A DNA stretch of 64,000 bases, taken from Mariannaea sp. PMI_226. Taxonomy: Eukaryota; Ascomycota; Sordariomycetes; Hypocreales; Nectriaceae. Shown here piece after piece: positions 47,682 to 58,030 of the stretch. Within the stretch, counting starts at the first letter, position 1. Every line of letters starts with the position of its first letter. The stretch covers positions 3,286,001 to 3,350,000 of the forward strand of contig JANFOG010000002.1 in the NCBI GenBank assembly GCA_024336345.1, in the 5' to 3' direction. Position numbers and translations under genes: made by a program. The notes beneath the pieces were generated by a model. It was not told where the DNA came from. It did not search any database and was given only the letters and a program-made list of their open reading frames with translations.

Positions 47682-49561
47682 TTAAGGAGCGTATACCAGA
47701 GCGTCGTGCATGCCGGGGCTGACGTTGTAGAGGCTCTCGGTTCTGCCAGCCGCATTCTCGTGTGGCAAGGTGTCGGTAGGATACATGGGAGTATTCATGC
47801 CCTTGTTGTTACCACTCTCTCCGTTGTTGCTGCCGCTATCTCCGTTGCCATAGCTTTTGTTGCCGTTGTTGTTACCGCTGTCTCCATTATTGCTGCCACT
47901 GTCCCCGGTATTGTAGTTGCCGTTACTATTGTTGCTCCCGTTGTTGCTCCCGTTGTCGCCCTTGTTATCACCATTGCCTCCGCTGTTGCTACCGTTTCCT
48001 CCGTTGGCGTAGCTGTTGTCTCCGTTGTTGTTGCCACTATCTCCATTGTTGTTGCCACTACCTCCATTGTCGTAGCCGTTGCTGCCGCTGTCTTCGTTAT
48101 TGTAGATGTTGTTACCATTGTTGCCTCCGTTGTCTCCGTTGTTACCGTTGCCTCCGTTGTCACCTCCGTTGCCTCCATTACCTCCATTGCCGTAGCTGCT
48201 GTCGCCGTTATTGCTCCCTTTGTCTCCATTGTTGTAGCCGTTGTTGCTGCCGTTGTTGCTGCCGTTGTCCCCGTTGTTGTTACCATTGCCTCCGCTGTTG
48301 TTGCCGTTGTCTCCATTGTAAAGGGTAGCGGTAGGATACGTAGGGGAAGTCATGCCGTTGTTACCGCCAGTCTCTCCGTTGCCTCCGTTGTCATAGCTAT
48401 TATCCCCGTTGTTGCTACCACTGTCTCCATTGTTGTAACCGTTGTTACCGTTGTTGGAACCGTTGTTACCGTTGTTGCTACCACTGTCTCCATTGTTGTA
48501 ATCGTTGTTACCGTTGTTGCTACCGTTGTCTCCATTGTAGGGAGCGGTGGAATAGGTAGCAGAAGCGCTGGAGGGACACGGGGTAGATGAAGAGGGCACC
48601 GGCGTGTAGGGGGCCGAGGTCAACACAGAAGAAATCGAAGTAGAAGAACTGGAGGCAGAGCTTGTCGTCTTCCTCTCAGAAGACGTAGCAACAGTCTCAG
48701 AGCTGGACGAGGCTGTAGTAGATTCGACAATCTCGCTTTGGGGAGAGGTGAAGGTGTGAACCGGCGCAGTGTAGGAGGGAACCTCGTTGGTTGAAGTGCT
48801 CCAGCTGGATGACGATGACTCACTAGACGACATGGCCCTGGAGTAGGTAGCCGAGCCACTGTCAGAAGGAACGGCGTATGTGATTTGAGGCTGGCTAGTA
48901 GAGCTTTCCATCTCCGAGTGCGTCTTGTAAATTACCTCGGTGCTCAAAGTGGCGGTGGATTGGGACATGATGCCAGTAGACTGCATGTAGATGGACGACT
49001 CGTCCGTGCATGGCACCGTCTCAACACCTGTGGTCTGTAATCTCACCGACGTCTCCTCCTCGCGATCAGTCGAGGCGCTGGGGTAAATGGAGTAAACCTG
49101 AGTGCTCTCGCTGTGTTCCTCGGTGTAGTTTGATGTGGCGGTAAAGTAGACTGTAATATCCACAGTCGTAGTCGTAACCAGAAGGCTGGCAGTTGGGCAG
49201 CCTTCAGGCATAGAGTTGTCGTCCCATAGAGTGTAGATCTGAGCGTTTCCCTGTGAGCTGACTGCCGAGCTGCTTTGGTTGGAAAGTTGATGATTGCCAG
49301 AGTCTCCAGACTGAGGATTGCCGCCCGGAACGACTGCTCTGGGTCTCAAGTTTGCTATGCCTCTAGCCCTTAGAGGAGCTGCGATATCTTCTTGGCCCTG
49401 TTTGTGTTTTTAAATTATCTTGTCAGTTTCATTCGCTCAACAAGCTTCATTGTGAGGGGGAAAGGGGGAGGTAATTGAAGTACCTTGTGCATGCCTTGAG
49501 GAGCAGCCTCAACCAGTTTGGAGAGGAGCCCAGCGGCGCCGACAAACGTAGACAAGAGCAT
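47682..49561 (-). CDS. Secreted Asn/Gly/Asp-repeat protein
   Basis: Two exons (49484-49561 and 47682-49397) encode 597 residues. The 86-bp intron (GTACTT...AACAG) falls just after a putative signal peptide (MLLSTFVGAAGLLSKLVEAA). A Ser/Thr-rich, probably O-glycosylated region (about 45-310) contains WDDNSMPEGCPTASLLVTT and TVDITVYFTATSNY. From about 313 to 560 the chain is almost entirely short Asn/Gly repeats (NNGDSGS, NNGNNGS, GGNGGNGGDNGG) with scattered Asp and Tyr. The block is interrupted once by GMTSPTYPTATLYNGDNG, a near copy of GMNTPMYPTDTL found after the repeats. The tail (SLYNVSPGMHDALVYAP) is not a GPI signal, so release into the medium or wall is more likely. The function is unknown; matrix, adhesion or cation-binding roles are guesses. 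A TATA-like box lies 190 bp upstream. Confidence 0.82.
47799..48537 (-). repeat. In-gene tandem repeat encoding Asn/Gly/Asp units
   Basis: About 740 bp of degenerate 9- to 12-bp units of the type AACAACGGTGAC on the minus strand, inside the secreted repeat protein. Units are variable in sequence but keep frame. A spacer at 48320-48355 divides the array in two. Confidence 0.85.
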
Positions 49562-50572
49562 TGTGAGAACGTGTGTCGCGGGTGATGTCAGGTAAGACAC
49601 TGAGAGAGGATTTCACAGCTGCTAAATTAAAACCAGTGAGTAATAAGACTTGTTTGGCGAGAGAAAGGAATAAGAGGTAGAAGAGGAGGATGTTGGTGAG
49701 TGTGATGGTTTGGATGGAAAATAATCATCTTGGACGTCGAGTGTCATCATCTTAAATACCATTGTCGTCGCCGTCTTTCCAGGGAAACGTTCATATGAGG
49801 GAGGCTATTCAATGGCCAGGGACACCCCTAGAGGGAAGACTTCAAAGGGTTGTTCAGCATTCACCACCATGAGGGAGATATTTCCTTCAGATGCCTCCGC
49901 CCTGCAAAGGGGGACAGATGGATGTGAGAAGGGAGCCTACACAATGCAAACCTGGTCTGTGTGTATTCACTGCGTATTACCAAGGGGCAGTCAAAATCGA
50001 AAATACTCATGAAGGGAGAGAAGAGGCCCAGCATCAGAGACACAGCGGGTGCTTATTTCACCCGTGTCTTACGTTAAATGGATTGTATGTATATGATGCT
50101 CGTCATTCATAATCACACTGGGTAAGGAAAATGTGCACAGCGCAATTGACACAGGGATTGATCGGTGAGTTCATCTTGTATCAAGTAATTACTTCGTAAT
50201 GCCATTGTTCCCAAAGAGTGTACGTACGTATCTGTGATTCGCCTTTAAAGTACAAAAAGTGCACCTCCAATTCAATTGGGGTGTTTGTATCGCATCAATG
50301 CAGATGTGCCAGAGAGGGTATCAAAACAGGGTCACTCAACGCCGCTGAGTCCCTTGCCACCAAAATCAAAACAAGAAAACCATAGACTAGAACAACCAAT
50401 ATGCGTATGCCGAAAATTCCATAAACAGACCGCCGCCCGTAATGCACCCTGTAAGAAAAAAAAAAGAAATCAAATCTTTGGCCAGTTTCGCCGTATTCCG
50501 ATGTCAATATCCCAGGAAGTAGTCAATGAGCCTGCAGAACTTGGGGAATAATTGCTCCATCTCTGGTCCTGT
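49562..50572. other. Promoter of the repeat protein and 3' flank of the Ser/Pro-rich gene
   Basis: About 1 kb. A TATA-like TATTTAAG (minus, 49751-49758) lies 190 bp before the repeat-protein ATG. I see nothing else. Confidence 0.5.
49751..49758 (-). promoter_or_regulatory. TATA-like box of the repeat-protein gene
   Basis: TATTTAAG on the minus strand, 190 bp upstream of the ATG at 49561. Confidence 0.4.
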
Positions 50573-51571
50573 TTAATCCTCCCAGATGGTCTCGAGGTCA
50601 AGGTCTCCGCGTCGCTCAGCTCCACAAACACTCCACCGCTTCCGTTTGTCTCGTGAGCCGAAGCTCATAGTTCGGCCACGAGTCACATCCAGGCTACTCC
50701 GGCCCTTGGACTCGGATGAGTCTCCGCCCTCGGCAGCCTCTGCAGCGGCCTTCAGCTGTGCAATCCGTTCGGCTTCAAGCGCCGCTTCCTCGGCATCAGG
50801 GGTGTCAGGAATAGTCTCCAGACTAGAGATACTAGGGCTGCGGGACCTTGTCGAAGTTGGTGTAGATGGTATAGAAGACAGTGCAGTTCCATAACTGCTG
50901 GAGAGGGCGTCGTAGGGTCGGAATGAGGGGCTGGAAGTAATCGAGGATGGCGTTGATGGATAGGTGGCCAACGACCCTGTGCTCGAAGATGCCACAGCTC
51001 GGAGGGGGGAAGATGGTCGGCGCAGGCGAGCAGGCGTACTGGTTGAGACACCCATGACTGGGGAGGTACTTCGCCTCTCACCATGCCTCCGCTCAGGCTC
51101 GAGAACTGAGGAACGAACCGGGGAGGTTGGGGGGAAAGCCTCATCCATGGGTTTCCGAGGAATTCGAACTCGGCTAGGCGAGCCCGAAGGACTAGCCGGG
51201 CGTCGCATCTGTGGCGAGTACAGAATATGACCTGAACCATTGACTCCAGGCAAGGATTGAGTGCGAGACATGGGAGGTGCGAGACTGTTGGTGGAGCGAG
51301 ATCGGGTATGGGTGCCCGACAGCGGGGAGGCGTTACGGGGCCGGTATGGAATGATGAAGGCTGACGAAGGCCACGATGGTGAGGCCGGGGAAGCAGGCGA
51401 GATGGGGCTGGGATCGGTGCTTCGTCTCATAGTCTGCTTGCGCACAACATCAAAGTCAAGGGCGGAAGCCGAGTTCGGATTGTGAAGGCGCAGGGCAGGG
51501 ACAGAAGGGACCGAGGGCACGGGGGAGCGTCGGAACTCCTCCATCCGCTCCGTCTCGGGAACAGGTTCCAT
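50573..51571 (-). CDS. Ser/Pro/Arg-rich protein of unknown function
   Basis: A single exon encodes 332 residues starting MEPVPETERMEEFRR. The sequence is dominated by Ser, Pro and Arg with many SP and TP dipeptides (DPSPISPASPASPSWPS, RRPASPSGSPSRVRIPRKP), so it is probably disordered and a target of proline-directed kinases. A short helical acidic stretch (DAEEAALEAERIAQLKAAAEAAEG) lies near 265-290. The last 45 residues look conserved: SSLDVTRGRTMSFGSRDKRKRWSVCGAERRGDLDLETIWED, read here as two adjoining motifs, a basic RDKRKRWSVCG and an acidic DLDLETIWED. I do not recognise the family. The coding strand is very CT-rich for several hundred bases upstream, suggesting a long leader. Confidence 0.78.
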   Translation of the reverse strand: MEPVPETERMEEFRRSPVPSVPSVPALRLHNPNSASALDFDVVRKQTMRRSTDPSPISPASPASPSWPSSAFIIPYRPRNASPLSGTHTRSRSTNSLAPPMSRTQSLPGVNGSGHILYSPQMRRPASPSGSPSRVRIPRKPMDEAFPPTSPVRSSVLEPERRHGERRSTSPVMGVSTSTPARLRRPSSPLRAVASSSTGSLATYPSTPSSITSSPSFRPYDALSSSYGTALSSIPSTPTSTRSRSPSISSLETIPDTPDAEEAALEAERIAQLKAAAEAAEGGDSSESKGRSSLDVTRGRTMSFGSRDKRKRWSVCGAERRGDLDLETIWED

Positions 51572-52640
51572 GTTGAAGTGAGAGATCGTGGGATGGATCG
51601 TCGGGCCACCCGCTGATCGTCAGAATGTCTATGGTGACATGTGTCGAACGGAGCTGACTCGGGAGGAGTTTACACACCAGTGGCGAGCAGGAGATGCGCG
51701 GTTGCCACAGGAGGTAGTTTGACGATTGTACCTGCGGCCTGTGGAGTGGTGCACGGCCGTGTTAGACGGTAGCAGATTGGTCTCGAGAGGGAGAAACCCG
51801 CCAGGGGAGGGGGGGGTACTAAATTCGAGTAGCCCTCAAAAAACGTGGCGAGGTGCGTCGCAGGTCAGGAGAAACCGGAGGTGCGCAGGAGAAGAGTTTG
51901 TTGAAGGGGGTTTCCGACCCAGGGAGGTCGCACAATGCAGAATGGGATGAGATGGCGAGATGAGCTGGGAGAGTTGTAAAAGGCGGGGGTGGAGAAGCAG
52001 GTAGCTTCGATGAAGTGAAGCGTGATTGCTCGAATGCTGGAACTAGCCGAATCGACAGCTGGCTGGCAGCGGGCGGTGAAAGTGGCGGGGACGTCAAGGG
52101 CGGGTTGTGAAAGGGACGAGCCTGCGGTTGGGGGTGGAAGGGAAGAGGGATGGAGAAAAAGGAGGAATCCGGGGAGGAGGGAGAAGAAGAATAAGAAGGA
52201 GTAGGAGGAGGGGGCGACGGGGAGAGGGATGATAAAAGAAAAAAAGAAAGGAGACGAGAAACTGAGTCGTGAGCCGGTTGTTCGATATGTGATGGGAGGA
52301 GAAGGAAGAGGGAGTGAAAGTGGACGAGTGACGGCAGCAGGTGACAAGAGGGGCCGCTAGGGGACGACGTAGGATGGGGATGGGAGGATTGAGGAGGAGG
52401 AGGAGGGAGAGGGGAAGCGAAGGGAAGGGAAGGGGGGGATTGTATTGTCTGAGACAGGTGGGTGCAGGCGCCGAGAGCTACGACACATGGTGGAAGATTG
52501 TGGAAATAGCGGTAACTTACACGAGCTTCAGTGCATGAATAAACTGGAGGTTTGATGCTTCCATTCGCAATTCACACACTATGACACCAGGCTACAGGAA
52601 CCTAGGACCGACAGGCGGCATTGCCGGGGCCCCATAGCAT

Positions 52641-52714
52641 TAGGTAGCATGGTAGATAGGTAGGTAGGTTGGTAGGTCGGTAGGTACCTTAGGTACCTAG
52701 GTGGGTAGGTAGCA
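52641..52714. repeat. Degenerate (GGTA)n repeat
   Basis: About 74 bp of imperfect TAGG/GGTA units ending around a TACCTAGGTG palindrome. The same class of repeat as the TACC tract near 13250. Confidence 0.85.
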
Positions 52715-54885
52715 TGAATGGGGTCCCAATTCGTAGCGCATGTTTGGTACCTACCTTAGGGGAATTGGCAATTGGGTGTGGATTGCTCCAAGCAAAAGGT
52801 AAGCAAAGGTAACCTACTTTGTACCTTGGCTGGGTAGTGAGGAGAACCACCACACTCAATTGGGAAATGCGCACATGGCGTGGCAGCCACCCTGTGACGA
52901 AGCACATGAAAGTTTTCACAATCATCAGTCTCTCCTCTCACTGTCTCTGTAAGCTTTCCAATGCTGGCTCCATTCTACAGTAGGCATCTTTTGTGGTACA
53001 ATATCCAACTTTCTGCATGTGTGACAATATCTACCAAGGGTAGTGGCCAGAAATGCTGCTGGACCAAAAACAACAACAACAAACAACAATAGATTCTCAC
53101 TCCCAAGCACCCCCCGTCAACATTCGTCTCCCGTTTGTTTCGTTGCGATGTCATCCATGCTTGCTTGCATAACTCACGACCTCCGAGATGGGTATTCTAT
53201 TCGTTACATGCGCGCCGCACTGTGCTGACAACACAGGGGGATCCGGAAGGGGGGAATAAAAATACAAAAAAAGTAAAATAGATAGAGCACAGACAAAATA
53301 AAACAACCTTCAAGGCACAAAACATGCCCAAACGTGCCTGACATGCTTTCTCTAGACAGCCCAACAATCCATCACATTCCATTCCTGTCTGCAACAAGAC
53401 AAACAACAATAACAATAACAACAAACATGACGGAAAAGAAATCCGAAAAAAAGCCACTTCTTCTCCTCCTTGTCATCCAGACTCCTGACTAAAGCAAGCA
53501 CTTTACGAACGCCATCTGAATCACATCTGTGTGCCACCATGTAACAAGCCAACGCCACAGTCATCATACGGGCAAAAGTCATTCAAGCCCCCCTAATTAC
53601 AACATTCATGGCGCGCCCTCTAAGCTGCAAGTTGTACAGGTTAGACTATTCGTTGACAAGTTTTTGACAAGCCAGCCAAGGCGTAAACTAGTTTCGGACA
53701 AGCCGCTGTCACTGCCGCCCTTCCAGAAGCGCCTCCCCATCCCCCCGGGCCCCAGTCAAACCTGGATTCCACGCGCGCGGCCTCCGCCCTCCCGTTCCCT
53801 TGGAGCTCTTGCCCCCCCCCCCAGCTCTGGGGCTCCTCCGGTGGCGGTTGGGTTAGATTTACTGGGCTGCGGTTAGTTCCCTTTCACAACTTCAACTGAG
53901 TCAAGCTTCTCTTTCAGAAAATAAAAGTGCAGAGGTATGGTGCAAAAACAAAACGGAGCTCGAAACTCAAACCACGCAACCACGCGCCTCAGCACAGGCC
54001 AGAGAAGTAATTAGAGCTTCCTCTCCGACAGTCCGGTCAGTCCCCTGACGCCTCGGACCCCGGAAAAGTACGTAGTACGTAGCACATGCTTCTATCTAAC
54101 TAGGTGATGTTTTGTAAGGTACGTATTTGCTTCTTTTGTGGTGTTTTACCTAAACTTTTATTTTTTATCCTCGTCAGCAGCAAAATGTGCTGGAATGTTC
54201 GCGGACCACGCCGTCGGCCTTTGTTTTCCCCTCTCCCCCCCACCAGTGGCAATGCTCGAATACGACCCGTATGAGGTCTTAGGAATCACAGATATCAACC
54301 AATGCCCACATCCCTCCGAAGATGCCGTCCACCGATGAGTAACTCGCCTTGAAACTATCCCAGTGTGGAGGAGGAAGTTATCCGCCAAATCCGCTTAGGA
54401 TTTTAGGCGGCCGACTAGGGGGACGGGGTCAAGGGGGGAAAGGTACCGGGACCCTTCTTTTTTCGGAGTTGTTGTCTGCACTATGCTCGGGCATCCGTTG
54501 ATTAGGTCGTGCCGTTGACAGAGCCAACCAAGGCTGGGCTTCACACTCAGCCCAAAACACCAGGCTTTCTTCAGTTCTGAAAGACGAGGGTTTCATGGGC
54601 GAATGGCATGCCCGATCTCGATGAGCAATGAAACGCCCGGGCGGTACCAAACCACCAAGCACCAACCGTACAAGAGATCTGATCACTTTAATCTATGTTT
54701 CATCTTATCTATATCCAGCCTGTTGCTGCGCTACACAGTTACAAAGCATAAACGATATGACGCCTTCGGGATTAATAATTGGCAAAGGTGCGGCGACACC
54801 TTTATGGATAGCCGTTGTAATACGGTAATATTGATAATGGGATGAACCAACCAATGATACTGAAAAAGGGTTCACATGGGCCCGG

Positions 54886-54912
54886 TCTGGCCTGGCCTGG
54901 CCTGGCCTGGCC
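54886..54912. repeat. (CCTGG)n pentanucleotide array
   Basis: Four perfect CCTGG units are flanked by one-mismatch units. The array is intergenic. Confidence 0.85.
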
Positions 54913-56106
54913 AGGTCTCTCCCGGCCAAAGAACTGCTTTCAATCTCAACCCCTCAATCCCTGTGCCCGCTGTTGTATGCAAGATCTCGTCCTCCTGTTT
55001 GCGCAGGGTCATGTCGCCGCAGAATCAACATGTACGTACTGTGCTTGGACTCCACCACACACATCTTCCAAACCTGCAAGCTTCATCCATCTCCAACATG
55101 CATGTGAGACATCAATTATCTCATACCTTGTCACTCGGATCCTGCAAACAGTTCCGGCTCTCGTTTGGAGGTTTTTTTTTTTCTTTTTTCTGAAACTACT
55201 GGCTTAACTCAGAGGTGACTCAACTTTTCTTGAGTTTTCCTACTGAAAGTCTCAGTATATTGCGCGTTCTCAGCTGATGTACACAATTGGGCGTAATGAT
55301 GTCTCGCAAAGGCGCGCCTCTTACTTTTGACGACGCCCGAAAGACGGAACTGACACCACGTTGCACTCGAAGCAAAGCTCCAAAAAGCGGGAGGGACAGT
55401 GCTGGGACACGACAGACCATAGAAGGCTAGTAGAAACAAGCACAGGTACAGCTACACCGCATCAATATTTTGGAGTCCTTCTTCCACCTAGTTACCCAGA
55501 CGACAGCATAAAGAAAAACTACTCTAGGTTCCTGCTGATGCCAGCATCGGTCGTGACTTAGTCACGTTGAGCTAACAGCGTCTATCAGAACCACCTCTCC
55601 TTATTGCAGGTATCTTAGAAGCACCCCTAGAATTCCGGTCCAATGTCAGCTCTAACCGTACATACAGTACAAATACTTTGCCTCATGAGTGCCACGATAT
55701 GCCTTCACCGTTCGGTCTCTCCACCCCTCCTTGTGCATGCAATAGACCCCTGGAGCATGAATTGATAAAAAGACGAAACAATGGGTTCAATTCATGGGTG
55801 AGGTTTAATTGATCAGCTCTTATAGTATTGCCTCCTGGCAAATGTAACCACTAGACCTTCTATCGCGATATCTTCATCTTCCCTGACGAAACAGGTCGCT
55901 ACTAGGTCTGTCTCCAAGTTGATGTCCCTTTCCTCGGCAGGTGTCTGCTCTCACTGAGTGTATTTGTATAATATATCTTGAAACACTAAATCACCATCCC
56001 ACAGGCAATATAGGTTTCCAACGTACCATGAATAATCGATCCAAAAAAGCCTTTATAGCCAAATAAAGAGGGAGGGAAGAAAAAGAGTCTCATGTCAGCC
56101 AACTAA

Positions 56107-56845
56107 TCAAGTTCTCTTCGATCCCGGCGCACCGGGAGGCGGCAACTGATCGGGACCAAACGACATGGGCAGAAGCTATGGTTTTAAGATACGTAAGCTT
56201 CCAAAACTAGTAGGTGGAACAAAGAAAAACATAGAGAGGGAAACGGAGGTGGGAAGTACTGACATCCTGGAGTTGAACGACAACATAGTCTTCATTCACG
56301 TCAAACATGAGGATGGGCATCTTCATTTCGCAGAATTCTCGGATGCTGTATTATTGCAAGATCATATAAGAGTCAGCGCAAGAAGCACAAGGAAGAGAGG
56401 GGGGGAGACGGAGATGGAGGGGAAACCAGAGCCCAACACCACCGGGGTGCAACTCGAAAAAACCAGTGTTCAGAACAAAGGGAAGAACTCACAATTGTCT
56501 GCACATGCCACAGGGACTCGCGGGCGGCTTGATGTCTGTGGCCACGGCCACGGCCCTGAACTTGCGGTGGCCGCTCGTCACAGCAGTGCCAATAGCAACG
56601 CGCTCGGCACAGGTTCCCACAGGGTAGGAGGCGTTCTCGACGTTGGCGCCGCTGATGAAGCTGCCGTCGTCGGTCAGGAGCGTGGCGCCCACGCGGAACT
56701 GGCTGTAGACGCAATACGCCGTGGCCTTTGCCGCCGTGGACCGCTTCCTCAGCTCGTCGAACTCGGTCTCGCTCAGGCCGTAAGCTTGGCAAATCTCCAG
56801 CCTCTTTGCGCTGTCGCTTGCCGAGATGATTTCTGGAGCGGCCAT
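56107..56845 (-). CDS. CDD1: Cytidine deaminase
   Basis: Three exons (56493-56845, 56264-56345, 56107-56175) encode 167 residues. The zinc site is complete: C79-A80-E81 in GTCAERVAIG, with Glu81 as the proton shuttle, and P111-C112-G-M-C115 in SPCGMCRQF. The substrate loop NVENASYP (69-76) and FRVGATLLTDDG (50-61) are as in homotetrameric CDAs, which turn cytidine and deoxycytidine into uridines for pyrimidine salvage. The C-terminus, LLPMSFGPDQL, is the family end. It is followed by a short Pro-rich tail (PPPGAPGSKRT). Introns are 147 bp (GTGAGT...TACAG) and 88 bp (GTCAGT, a weak donor...CATAG). The second is placed by homology with the family's C-terminus. Confidence 0.93.
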
Positions 56846-58030
56846 TACGTCTTTAAAAACGAGAAGGAAAAAAATATGATTATCTTCTGTCTCTACGTCG
56901 TTGTTTTCTTGAAGCAGGTTTGTTTGAGAGAGGAATTGGAGAGTGAGCAGGAAGATGGATTCGCGGGTGAAGCTCTCCCTTTGCTTTGACCTTGTTTTGA
57001 CCTCGTGATCAATTCTTTTGCGTTTGTGTTCCCCAGCAAGCCTTTGCGCTGCGAGCGGGGCGGGGGCCTTTTGCACTGCGAGTACAAATTCCAGTACGGA
57101 GTGTGCAGAGCACAGCAGGTCCCTTTTCTTATCAAACAACCTCCGCATCGGGCCTCGCCGACCGGGTGGGGACCTCCCCGCCGAGACTTCGGACGGCCCT
57201 CGCTCATTCACTCATTCACTCACTCACTCACTGACTGAATAGGAAGTTCAAATTTGACACAACAAAAGCTGATGAATTCGGAATACGGCTAAAGTGATAT
57301 GGAACATGGTATGGAATCACAATCCCAAGTTACTATCAGTACGTACTTGAATTTCCGAAAAATATTCCCACTGGCTCTATCGCAAGTTGCATAGGCCCAA
57401 GGTCCCGTAGCGTAGGTGTTTTCATATCACTGCTATCGCTACCACTACCACTTACCTAGGTAGTTATCAATAATGTAAGACAATATAAGATATGGATTCG
57501 AAATAAAATTTCCAACATTATGTGTTCATGTATTCTTGCACCAGCATCAACACCTCCAGCTGGCATCATATAAAGTTCCAATCTTGGTCGACTCGCCAAG
57601 TCCATTAGTATTTCTCAAGTCATAAACGTGCACAGCAGCAATCTCGCAATTATTATATGCATATATTCCCGTACAATATCAATAGTGTGTCGTATTTTCT
57701 TCGTATGCACCGGCCCCGTGTTGCCGTAGGTTAAAAAAAAAAAGAAAGCCAAAAAGCAGTGATCCCGTCCTCCTCTTCCTCTTCCTCTTCCTCCTCCTCC
57801 TCCTCCCCTCTCATCAAACAACCATGTCGCCAAATGAAATAAACCGTATAACAGAGTAGCCAACTCCGGACTCGCCGCTCAAGCAGAGTTGACTTAAAGA
57901 AGCCCTCCATAAGATCGTCAAGGAAGATACTTTTCATGGCTCGTTGGCCAGCCCAACCTAGATTCGACCATCAATATTGTTATAAGAAAAAGAACAACGT
58001 TGCCTGCCTTCCAAAACACTACTCAAAGTC
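56846..58030. other. Region between cytidine deaminase and the MAPKKK
   Basis: Cytidine deaminase promoter followed by the 3' flank of the MAPKKK. It carries CATTCACTCACT-type simple sequence near 57200, the palindrome TACCTAGGTA (57453-57462) and a TCC-rich tract (57768-57808). No gene is seen. Confidence 0.5.
57768..57808. repeat. (TCC/TCTTCC)n microsatellite
   Basis: 41 bp of TCTTCC then TCC units. On the opposite strand it reads as a poly-Glu ORF, which I consider spurious. Confidence 0.85.

Larger units (their letters stand above)
51572..56106. other. Intergenic region upstream of the Ser/Pro-rich gene
   Basis: About 4.5 kb. The first ~900 bp are purine-rich on the plus strand (CT-rich leader and promoter of the minus-strand gene). 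A GGTA-rich repeat (52641-52714) and a CCTGG pentamer array (54886-54912) follow. The far end is the 3' flank of cytidine deaminase. No gene is supported. Confidence 0.5.

Noticed and set aside
47667..48590. 307-codon plus-strand ORF rich in Val, Ala and Ile.
   Set aside because: It is the antisense of the Asn/Gly repeat array; the repeat periodicity keeps that frame open. No ATG context or independent homology.
55780..55800. GGGTTCAATTCA, similar to a tRNA B box.
   Set aside because: No A box at the right distance and no cloverleaf can be folded around it.
57731..57937. 68-codon minus-strand ORF with a Glu-rich stretch.
   Set aside because: Produced by the TCC microsatellite; no other coding signal.
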